Of a stretch of 10,344 nucleotides of DNA, positions 1 through 5,830 are shown piece after piece. The notes under the pieces were generated by a model. That model ran no database searches, was not told the origin of the DNA, and worked only from the letters and a program-made list of their open reading frames with translations. Within the stretch, counting starts at the first letter, position 1. Every line of letters begins with the position of its first letter. Position numbers and translations under genes: made by a program. Source of the DNA: Halobacteriovoraceae bacterium (GTDB lineage: Bacteria > Bdellovibrionota > Bacteriovoracia > Bacteriovoracales > Bacteriovoracaceae); contig JABJPQ010000572.1 of NCBI GenBank assembly GCA_018663815.1, positions 1 through 10,344 of the forward strand, written 5' to 3'.

Positions 1-1719
1 AACACGTTGATTGGCTCTTAATATTAAAAGGGGCACCGTTTTTCCGCGAGGATTATCTTCCTTAAATTGCTCATACGTATAAGTGTCTTTTAATTCTGTC
101 GATCTAAAAGTCCAGCCAAAATGAAATCGCTTTAGCATATTTTCAAATAAAGCATTCTCTGAATCATCTAGTGTATAATAGTCTTTAATCGTTAATCCAT
201 GTTGTTGGCTAAAATCGTCAACATGCTTAGGGATTTGATAAACATGCTCAGCTCCAAAAACATGTTTAAGTTTGTGACAAACAAGTGAGTTATAAGAATC
301 ATCCTCTGAAGTCGTAATTAAATAATCAAAGCGAGAAATATCAGGCTCTCCATACTCCAAATCATTTAAAATATAACCAAAGTACGTTTCGATACCTTTC
401 ATTCTTGCAACAGTTAGTTTGTACCAAGATGAATCTGTAATCATCACCGGTAAACCTAGATCATGTAGCTTCTCGGCGAGTTGGACACTCCATTGATTTG
501 CACCAACAATCAAAACACCATGCTCCCCATAATTTTTTAAATCAAGCTTTTCGGCTAAAAAGTTAAGCCAAAAGCTATGGATAATAACTGTTAAAAGTAT
601 GACTGAAAAAATAACGGGAAGAATATACTTTGCTTCATCGTAACCGAGCTCATACAACCCCCCTCCAATTGCACCGGCCACTGAGGCAGCAACAATTCCT
701 CTAGGGCCATATAAGCCAATCAGCACCCTTTCTCTAAGGCGCATATTAGATTTAATCGTGGCGACAAAAATACCTATCGGACGAATAACAAAAGCGAGCA
801 TAAATATTAAAAGATAATGGCGCCAATCAAGCCCATACCATACTTTTAAATCTAAGGATGCTGACAAAATGATAAAGACGGTTGAAACCGTAAAAATAGA
901 AATTGATTCTCCAAAATTTTTTAATTCTTTTAAAGAAGCATAATGCGAGTTACCCAGCAAAATCCCAAAAAGTGTTATCGTTAGCAGGCCAGAGCCTTTT
1001 TGAAAGTGTTCGGACAAGATAAAGAGTATGAATATAAATGAAATAATAATGGGTTGTTTTAAAAACTCAGGCAGTAGAGCTCTTTTTGAAAGCCATGAGA
1101 TGAGATAACTAACGGAGAAACTTAATACAAAAGAAATAATTATTATTTTTAAAATACTTAGAGCAATAAATTGAGCTCCACTCATACTGCCAGAGAAAAC
1201 TATATATTCATAAACCAAAACAGCAATTATAACGCCGATAGGATCATTAACAATCCCTTCCCATTTCAGATAAGTTGAAACAGACGTTTTGAGCTTTGCC
1301 TCTCTTAAAGCAGGTAAAATTACTGTTGGTCCAGTAACGATTAAAATTCCTGCGATTAAAAGACTCACCTGCCAACTTATTCCTGCTATATAATGAGCAG
1401 CTACGGCTCCCATAAACCAGTTTAGCACGACCCCTAATGAAAAGAGTCTCATCATGCCCTTAGGTCTTTTTTTAAACTCCTGAAATTTTAAAAGTAGCCC
1501 ACCCTCAAATAATATTAAAGCAACACCTAACTCTATAAATGGGTGTAGCAAATCTCCAAAGACTCTCTCTGGCTGTAGTATTCCAAAAACTGGTCCGGCT
1601 AAAATACCCAACGAAGTTAGCAATACAATAACAGGAATTCTCATTCGCCATGCAATCCACTGGGAAAAAATTCCAAGTAGAAATACAATGCCTAGATTTT
1701 CTAACAATTGATGGCCCAT
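1..1719 (-). CDS. Cation:proton antiporter, NhaP/CPA1 type with C-terminal TrkA-N-like domain (partial, 3' end outside window)
   Basis: The minus frame is open from ATG 1719 to the left edge, giving 573 residues and no stop. It is a polytopic inner-membrane protein expected to exchange Na+ or K+ for H+. Antiporter motifs visible are LILFEGGLLL (about 69-78), VTGPTV (128-133), EGIVNDPIGV (154-163) with the Asn158-Asp159 pair typical of CPA1 ion sites, and YGPRGIVAA (337-345) with a conserved Arg. After the membrane part, GVLIVGANQWSVQLAEKL (401-418) starts a Rossmann-like TrkA-N domain. Its glycine motif is degenerate (GANQWS in place of GxGxxG), so nucleotide binding is uncertain. The start is the first ATG after in-frame non-start codons and has no clear Shine-Dalgarno. 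It is divergent from the FNR-like gene and probably not part of the oxidase operon. The family call is firm; the ion is not determined. Confidence 0.9.
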   Translation of the reverse strand, partial: MGHQLLENLGIVFLLGIFSQWIAWRMRIPVIVLLTSLGILAGPVFGILQPERVFGDLLHPFIELGVALILFEGGLLLKFQEFKKRPKGMMRLFSLGVVLNWFMGAVAAHYIAGISWQVSLLIAGILIVTGPTVILPALREAKLKTSVSTYLKWEGIVNDPIGVIIAVLVYEYIVFSGSMSGAQFIALSILKIIIISFVLSFSVSYLISWLSKRALLPEFLKQPIIISFIFILFILSEHFQKGSGLLTITLFGILLGNSHYASLKELKNFGESISIFTVSTVFIILSASLDLKVWYGLDWRHYLLIFMLAFVIRPIGIFVATIKSNMRLRERVLIGLYGPRGIVAASVAGAIGGGLYELGYDEAKYILPVIFSVILLTVIIHSFWLNFLAEKLDLKNYGEHGVLIVGANQWSVQLAEKLHDLGLPVMITDSSWYKLTVARMKGIETYFGYILNDLEYGEPDISRFDYLITTSEDDSYNSLVCHKLKHVFGAEHVYQIPKHVDDFSQQHGLTIKDYYTLDDSENALFENMLKRFHFGWTFRSTELKDTYTYEQFKEDNPRGKTVPLLILRANQRV

Positions 1720-1824
1720 GCAGTATAGAATATAGACTCTTACATAAAAAAAACACCTTTTTTTACTTTTTCAACGCGGCTTGCCTATCAATGATATTAC
1801 TAATACTGATATATTAATGCGCAT
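1720..1824. promoter_or_regulatory. Divergent spacer between the antiporter and FNR-like genes, likely two promoters
   Basis: This AT-rich 105-base spacer separates two divergent starts, so it must hold both promoters unless the antiporter is driven otherwise. On each side a TATATT hexamer lies nine bases before the ATG: plus strand 1810-1815 before 1825, minus strand 1734-1729 before 1719. Neither ATG has a Shine-Dalgarno, which is compatible with very short or absent leaders. A half-site CTGATAT (1806-1812) resembles the left half of the boxes at 2544 and 8203 but lacks the right half. An A8-CACC-T7 stretch (1746-1764) is probably just tract DNA. I see no convincing -35 element on either strand. 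Confidence 0.35.
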
Positions 1825-2532
1825 ATGAACTGTAAGAATGATCAATGTAGTGGTTGTCAAATGCGCGACCTTGGAATATTTTGCGATTTATCAGAATCAG
1901 CTCTTAACGATCTGTCTGAGCACAAAGTCTCAAATATCTACAAAAAAGGGCAAACCCTTTTTATGCAGGGTAATCCTCCCTTTGGAATGTACTGTATTTC
2001 AAGTGGTATCGTAAAAATCACCCAAGTTGGCTCCGACGGTAAAGAATCCATTGTTAGACTTGCTAAGCCTGGAGATACGGTAGGCCATAGAAGTTTATTT
2101 TCCGAGCAATCATACAAAGCAACAGCAACTGCAGTACAAGAAACAAAAGTTTGTTTCTACGACAAAAAATATATTCAAAAACTGGTTAAAGAGCAGCCAA
2201 CTATCGCCTATAATATCATCAGTCGCCTTGGAAGAGATCTTGGTGCAGCAGAGCAAAAATTAACTTCATTTTCTCAAAAAAATGTCCGTGAAAGGCTGGC
2301 TGAACTTCTTCTCATTTTAAAGGAAGGATACGGTGAAAAAGTTGACGGCCGAATCAAACTCAACATTAAACTAACTAGAGAAGAGATGGCGTCAATGATT
2401 GGAACAGCTTCTGAAACGCTTATTCGATTTTTTACCGAATTAAAGAATGAAGGGTTAATTGAGCAAGAAGGTAAAATAATTTTTATCCTTGATGAAGAAA
2501 AACTACTTGATTTCGCTAATATTCCGTCTTAA
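1825..2532 (+). CDS. Crp/FNR-family regulator with probable FNR-type Fe-S ligands
   Basis: A 235-residue regulator of normal FNR length. An N-terminal cysteine cluster (C3, C8, C11, C20) precedes a cupin-like sensor fold (about 20-115), a long dimer helix (about 125-150) and a C-terminal winged helix-turn-helix (about 155-225). C110, in KVCFYDKK, aligns with E. coli FNR C122, and C8, C11 and C20 align with C20, C23 and C29. The last gap is eight residues instead of five, closer to the FnrN/FnrL style. The cAMP-binding Glu/Arg of CRP are missing (VGHRSLFSEQSYKATATA). An oxygen-labile [4Fe-4S] cluster is therefore inferred. The recognition helix (about 195-204) keeps E197 and R201 (FNR E209, R213) but has I200 where FNR has S212. 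An in-frame stop at 1807 fixes the start at ATG 1825. Starting at M13 would lose three of the four N-terminal cysteines. It probably controls the adjacent cco genes. Confidence 0.9.
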   Translation: MNCKNDQCSGCQMRDLGIFCDLSESALNDLSEHKVSNIYKKGQTLFMQGNPPFGMYCISSGIVKITQVGSDGKESIVRLAKPGDTVGHRSLFSEQSYKATATAVQETKVCFYDKKYIQKLVKEQPTIAYNIISRLGRDLGAAEQKLTSFSQKNVRERLAELLLILKEGYGEKVDGRIKLNIKLTREEMASMIGTASETLIRFFTELKNEGLIEQEGKIIFILDEEKLLDFANIPS

Positions 2533-2543
2533 CTGTCCCTTTA

Positions 2544-2557
2544 CTGATATTTATCAT
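2544..2557 (+). promoter_or_regulatory. FNR-like operator upstream of the sensor-domain gene
   Basis: CTGATATTTATCAT contains a perfect TGAT-N4-ATCA dyad and matches the FNR consensus TTGAT-N4-ATCAA at 8 of 10 defined positions. Its centre (2550.5) lies 41.5 bases upstream of the A of ATG 2592, the standard class II activator position if transcription starts at that base. It shares 12 of 14 bases with the site before ccoS (8203-8190). The site is seen directly; binding by the FNR-like protein encoded next door is inferred. Confidence 0.6.
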
Positions 2558-2579
2558 TCTTAAATTTCAAGAAATTAAC

Positions 2580-2585
2580 TATGCT
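2580..2585 (+). promoter_or_regulatory. Candidate -10 element of the sensor-domain gene
   Basis: TATGCT matches TATAAT at four of six positions and ends seven bases before ATG 2592. It lies 29.5 bases from the centre of the operator-like box at 2544. This spacing puts the predicted start of transcription on or near the start codon. No good -35 hexamer is present, as expected for an activator-dependent class II promoter. The hexamer alone would not be convincing; the spacing carries the argument. Confidence 0.4.
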
Positions 2586-2591
2586 TATTAG

Positions 2592-2951
2592 ATGAGAAAT
2601 CTAGCAAAAATCATTCAACTTTCAAAAGAACAACAAGAGTTTTTCTCTAATTTTTCAGAAGAACATACTTATAATACCCCTGCACAAATTATCTACCGTG
2701 GCCAAATCCCCCATGCTGCTTATATTTTAACGGAGGGTAAAGTTCTCATTCGTGATGGACAAAAAAAGATTATTCATGAGTGTACACCTGGTACAATTAT
2801 TGGATATTACGAATTATTTCATAATGCAGAGTTCACTTATACAGCAGAGATATCAGCAGGCTCGAAAGTGATGATCTTGGGACGCTTTACGGTCTTAGAT
2901 ATTCAAAAAAAACACCCCGAAGACATTAGACATTTACTCGAAATTCAATGA
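2592..2951 (+). CDS. Stand-alone cyclic-nucleotide-binding-like sensor domain protein, no HTH
   Basis: This 119-residue protein is made up of one Crp/FNR-type cupin sensor domain. The pattern is an N-terminal helix (LSKEQQEFFSNF, 10-21), IIYRGQIPHAAYILTEGKVLI (33-53), PGTIIGYYELF (66-76) and FTYTAEISAGSKVMILGRFTVLDI (81-104). It ends just after the sensor domain, where a full regulator would continue into the dimer helix and winged helix (about 220-240 residues). The phosphate-binding cassette keeps the Glu (E74) but not the Arg needed for cAMP in CRP, so a cyclic nucleotide ligand is doubtful. There are no Fe-S cysteines, only C64. The codon before ATG 2592 is TAG, which fixes the start; no Shine-Dalgarno is visible. 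It lies 59 bases after the FNR-like gene, with its own candidate promoter, and its end overlaps the convergent SafE-like gene by seven bases. Its function is unknown; a cytoplasmic partner or ligand sensor is conceivable. Confidence 0.75.
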   Translation: MRNLAKIIQLSKEQQEFFSNFSEEHTYNTPAQIIYRGQIPHAAYILTEGKVLIRDGQKKIIHECTPGTIIGYYELFHNAEFTYTAEISAGSKVMILGRFTVLDIQKKHPEDIRHLLEIQ

Positions 2952-3655
2952 CAGTTAGCACCTGTTGCTTGGTAAGATAAAAACACTCGATGAGCAATAG
3001 TTGTGATTCCCACTACAATCATAAATGTCGACGTTAGAACTGGTAACTTTTGATATAAGGGTCTTAAAAATCTTTTAATAATATCTGGCGCAAACCCCAT
3101 TGCCGGCAAAGTTCCAACCCAAAATGTAAAAATACACAACCATGCCAAGAGTGGATTATTAAAAGCAGCTAATACTAAAATAACGCCATAAAGTAAGCCA
3201 CATGGGAGCATAATTGAAAACGACCCAATTAAGAAACTTGTTTTTTTAGTTATGGCCTTACCACCTTTTGGCAAAATTTTGCCCCAAGTTTTATGAATAA
3301 GCGCAGACAGCTTAACGGGAAGCTTTAATTGATTACTATTTTTAATAAAGTGCCTCAGCCCTATCCATATTAGCATTAGACCAATGATAAGGGCCGGAAC
3401 AACTGAGGCAATTGGATTTGTTTTACTAAAACTAAAGTAATTTCCTAAAAATCCGGCCAAAAGGGCAAGAAAAGAATAGCTCACCAGCCTTCCAAGTTGA
3501 TAAAAAGAATTATTCGTAGGTGTCGGCGAACACGACATCACGAGACCACCACACATGCCTACACAGTGTAAACTTCCTACAAAGCCGATAACAAATGTTG
3601 ACCACGGCAATAAGAATTTAGAGGTCAAATAAAGATCATCTAATTGGTCCAACAA
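2945..3655 (-). CDS. SafE/DsbD_2-like membrane protein of cbb3 oxidase clusters, probable copper handling
   Basis: A 236-residue polytopic membrane protein of the SafE/UreH-like (DsbD_2) type. Such proteins often accompany cco genes and are usually annotated 'sulfite exporter TauE/SafE family'. GFVGSLHCVGMCGGLVMSC (24-42) puts H30, C31, M34 and C35 in the first helix, and LPCGLLYGVILVLAAF (150-165) repeats the fold with C152. The Cys/Met/His residues suggest copper or thiol chemistry, but this is inference from family and context. The start is TTG 3655, preceded by GAGGT at 3665-3661 with a five-base spacer. A second TTG follows immediately at 3652. The gene overlaps the end of ccoG by 20 bases, so it is translationally coupled and last in the operon. 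Its stop lies within the end of the plus-strand sensor-domain gene, leaving no room for a private terminator. Confidence 0.82.
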   Translation of the reverse strand: MLDQLDDLYLTSKFLLPWSTFVIGFVGSLHCVGMCGGLVMSCSPTPTNNSFYQLGRLVSYSFLALLAGFLGNYFSFSKTNPIASVVPALIIGLMLIWIGLRHFIKNSNQLKLPVKLSALIHKTWGKILPKGGKAITKKTSFLIGSFSIMLPCGLLYGVILVLAAFNNPLLAWLCIFTFWVGTLPAMGFAPDIIKRFLRPLYQKLPVLTSTFMIVVGITTIAHRVFLSYQATGANCH

Positions 3656-5051
3656 GATTTACCTCAGCTTGTTTAATCACTTTCTTGGAAATTTTATCTA
3701 TAAAATCAATATGTAAAATCCGCTGTCCATTTGTAAGGTACTTCATTGGAAATTGGAAAAAAACATTTACTTCCAAATTTTCATTTTCAATCTCAATTGG
3801 AAGCTCTGGAATGATTATGGCCATTTCACCAAGCTCATTACTTTCCCTCACTTTAAGTTCAAGGTTTAACTTTTGATCTCCAAAGTATCTGAGTTTTAAC
3901 TTATAATGGTTTACGATTAATTTTTCTGAGTTTCCTTTTTCAATCAACTGAAAAGGCGACTTACTTCCTCTTAAAAATTGGGTTTTTAGATCCTTTCTTA
4001 AGTTGAGATGCGAAAACAGTCCTACAACACAGACAAGAAACAAAGTAACGTAAATATAAACGCGTGGGCTTATTTTCTTAGGTTCACCATCTTGCTCTAA
4101 TTCTGTTGTATATTTAATCAAACCTTCTGGTTTTTTAACTTTTCTCATAATGTCATCGCAAGCATCAATGCACATCGTACAAGCAATACATTCCATTTGT
4201 AACCCATCACGGATATCAATACCTGTCGGGCATACATGCACGCAACGATTACAATTTACACAATCACCTTCATCTTCCTTATTAATACCAATAGTTCTCT
4301 TTCTTGGTTCTCCACGTCTTTTATCGTAGGCAACAATCAAAGAGTTTTCATCCATAACAATGCTTTGAAAGCGGCCATAAGGACAAGCAATAATACAAAA
4401 TTGCTCCCGAAACCAACCAAAATCAAATAAAATAATTCCTGTCATAACTACCATAGTTAAAAACAAGGTCATATTTTCTGTAGGAGAATGCATGCTAATC
4501 TCTAAAAGCTCCCGGGTTCCAACAAAATATCCGAGACCAGAATGAACAATATGCAGTGAAACCATAAGGTATAAAAACCATTTTAAGGACCTTTTCCAAA
4601 TTTTAGTCCAAGTCCACCCACTTGCCTCTAGCGTATCTCTTTTACGAGCGCTTCCTTCAACGAGTTTTTCAATTTGCCTATAAATAATATCAATGAAAAC
4701 TGTTTGAGGACATGCATACCCGCACCATACTCTTCCCCACAAGCTTGTTACAAAACTAAAAAAGAAAACAAACCCAAGGAGAATATAAATGAGAATTGGA
4801 CCATCTTGCCCATAAAATGTACTGCCAAAAAAATAAAACTCTCTGGCTGGCAGATTAAGTAAAACAAGTTGGCGTCCATCCACGTGAATCCATGGAAAAA
4901 CTAAGTAAAAAATGACCAAAAGCCAATACATTCGTTTCCGAATATCAGTCCACCTACCATTAACATCTTGGGGGTGAACATAAGCCCTTCCCCCACTTTT
5001 AGTTGTTGTGGCAAGGCGATGCTCTGCTATTTGGTCATTGTAATCACTCAT
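3636..5051 (-). CDS. ccoG: CcoG/FixG/RdxA-type membrane Fe-S protein, Cu(II) reductase for cbb3 assembly
   Basis: The 471 residues match the usual CcoG length and layout. Membrane helices lie near 41-56, 85-103, 158-176, 194-212 and 331-347. Between the last two, a cytoplasmic ferredoxin-like domain has two [4Fe-4S] motifs: CVNCNRCVHVCP (C264, C267, C270, C274) and CIACTMCIDACD (C288, C291, C294, C298). Two CxxxCP motifs, CGYACP (C110, C114) and CIIACP (C219, C223), are the membrane cysteines proposed to handle copper. The last 115 residues form the periplasmic immunoglobulin-like FixG C-terminal domain. In characterised relatives the protein reduces Cu(II) to Cu(I) for the CuB site. ATG 5051 lies seven bases after the ccoP stop, with a weak purine-rich site (GGTAGAG). 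The gene overlaps the downstream SafE-like gene. No ccoH follows, unlike the usual ccoGHIS order. Confidence 0.95.
   Translation of the reverse strand: MSDYNDQIAEHRLATTTKSGGRAYVHPQDVNGRWTDIRKRMYWLLVIFYLVFPWIHVDGRQLVLLNLPAREFYFFGSTFYGQDGPILIYILLGFVFFFSFVTSLWGRVWCGYACPQTVFIDIIYRQIEKLVEGSARKRDTLEASGWTWTKIWKRSLKWFLYLMVSLHIVHSGLGYFVGTRELLEISMHSPTENMTLFLTMVVMTGIILFDFGWFREQFCIIACPYGRFQSIVMDENSLIVAYDKRRGEPRKRTIGINKEDEGDCVNCNRCVHVCPTGIDIRDGLQMECIACTMCIDACDDIMRKVKKPEGLIKYTTELEQDGEPKKISPRVYIYVTLFLVCVVGLFSHLNLRKDLKTQFLRGSKSPFQLIEKGNSEKLIVNHYKLKLRYFGDQKLNLELKVRESNELGEMAIIIPELPIEIENENLEVNVFFQFPMKYLTNGQRILHIDFIDKISKKVIKQAEVNLVGPIR
3661..3665 (-). promoter_or_regulatory. Ribosome binding site supporting a TTG start
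   Basis: GAGGT on the minus strand, inside the last codons of ccoG, lies five bases before TTG 3655. No ATG exists near the start of the SafE-like frame before the first membrane helix, so this site decides the start. Use of the adjacent TTG at 3652, with an eight-base spacer, is equally possible. Confidence 0.55.
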
Positions 5052-5058
5052 ACTCTAC

Positions 5059-5655
5059 CTAATTAAACTCTTGCCCTTGTGAAGCTTTAGCCCCTTCAGG
5101 ATTAGTTCCTTTAAATTCCATCATATGCTTTAGAACTGCAAATACTTTTTCTTTTCCAAGCGTTGGTCCCCATGCGGCCATACCTTTATCTACAACACCT
5201 TTATTAATCGTATTGTAAACCGTTTCTAATGAACCATTTCCATGCATCCAAAAAGCATCAGTTAGGTTTGGCCCAACACCACCTTCACCGTTGGCACCGT
5301 GGCATGCTTTACATTTTCTTTTGTAAACTTTCTTACCGATCTTAGCAACTTTTGAGCCTGTAATATACGCCTCGTACTCAGCCAAATTAAACTTGCCTTG
5401 CTTTGCCTCATGAGCTGCTTGTTTAGCATGCATCTCTTTCATGTCCTGAGCCAGCTCTTGATCAATCGTTTGTGCTCCAAAAAAAGTGTAAGCAGCATAG
5501 TAGGGAATTGAAAATATAATCGTTATAGCGAAAGTAATTAACCACCACTTTGGAAGTGGATGATCTAACTCTCGAATACCATCATAGTTATGATCGAGGA
5601 GAACTTTTTTCTCATCATCAAAAATCTTTACTTCATTTTCATTATTATCACTCAT
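5059..5655 (-). CDS. ccoP: CcoP-type subunit III of cbb3 oxidase, mono-haem short form
   Basis: This 198-residue membrane-anchored cytochrome c passes electrons to the oxidase. The N-terminus carries the CcoP/FixP signature HNYDGIRELDHPLPKWW (22-38), followed by one membrane helix (about 38-59). A charged Lys/Glu/His-rich linker (about 65-100) leads to a single cytochrome c domain with CKACH (C115, C118, H119), VGPNL (127-131) and the probable Met ligand M159 in KGMAAWG. Classical CcoP is about 300 residues with two such domains; here there is only one, and no second CxxCH. The frame is intact with its own stop, so this looks like a genuine short form rather than a truncation. The start overlaps the ccoQ stop in an ATGA arrangement and follows a good AAGGA site. 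The C-terminal tail (about 182-198) is poorly conserved-looking and polar. Confidence 0.93.
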   Translation of the reverse strand: MSDNNENEVKIFDDEKKVLLDHNYDGIRELDHPLPKWWLITFAITIIFSIPYYAAYTFFGAQTIDQELAQDMKEMHAKQAAHEAKQGKFNLAEYEAYITGSKVAKIGKKVYKRKCKACHGANGEGGVGPNLTDAFWMHGNGSLETVYNTINKGVVDKGMAAWGPTLGKEKVFAVLKHMMEFKGTNPEGAKASQGQEFN

Positions 5656-5828
5656 TTTCTCTTTCCTTCATCAAAGGGTAACCGTTCAGCATCAGCATAA
5701 AAGCCGGATGCTGATTTTTTCCAAACAAAAATCAGCATCACAAAAAATACTGTTAAAAAAAGTATTAATGCCGTACTTGGTAACCATATTTCAGTAAATT
5801 TAGATACTACATCTGATTTCATACTCAT
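5652..5828 (-). CDS. ccoQ: CcoQ/FixQ-like small subunit of cbb3 oxidase
   Basis: A 58-residue small membrane protein between ccoNO and ccoP, the canonical place for CcoQ. It starts MSMKSDVVSKFTEIW and has one hydrophobic helix (about 15-35, TALILFLTVFFVMLIFVW). It then has the short Lys/Ser segment and aromatic GFYADAERLPFDE motif common in CcoQ proteins (for example 'ayr..a.lPf.dd'). CcoQ is thought to stabilise the interaction of CcoP with the CcoNO core. ATG 5828 begins two bases after the ccoNO stop, with GAGGT inside the ccoNO end as its ribosome site. Its stop overlaps the ccoP start by four bases, which indicates translational coupling. Sequence similarity is weak, as is normal for this subunit, but position and topology make the call good. 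Confidence 0.85.
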   Translation of the reverse strand: MSMKSDVVSKFTEIWLPSTALILFLTVFFVMLIFVWKKSASGFYADAERLPFDEGKRK

Positions 5829-5830
5829 AA

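Noticed and set aside
1505..1756. Minus-strand open frame of 83 codons
   Set aside because: It overlaps the antiporter in another frame; the antiporter frame carries clear family motifs and this one is a low-complexity Phe/Cys/Ser-rich shadow.
1746..1764. A8-CACC-T7 inverted repeat as an intrinsic terminator
   Set aside because: The stem would be only A-T pairs and both flanking genes point away from it, so there is no transcript for it to end.
1777..1790. Minus-strand TTGATAGGCAAGCC as an FNR box for the antiporter
   Set aside because: Only the left half matches; the right half AAGCC does not resemble ATCAA, and its spacing to the antiporter start differs from the two better boxes.
2581..2595. 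Tiny frame ATG-CTT-ATT-AGA-TGA overlapping the sensor-domain gene start, as a leader peptide
   Set aside because: Four codons without a ribosome site; the ATG falls inside the candidate -10 element and is probably accidental.
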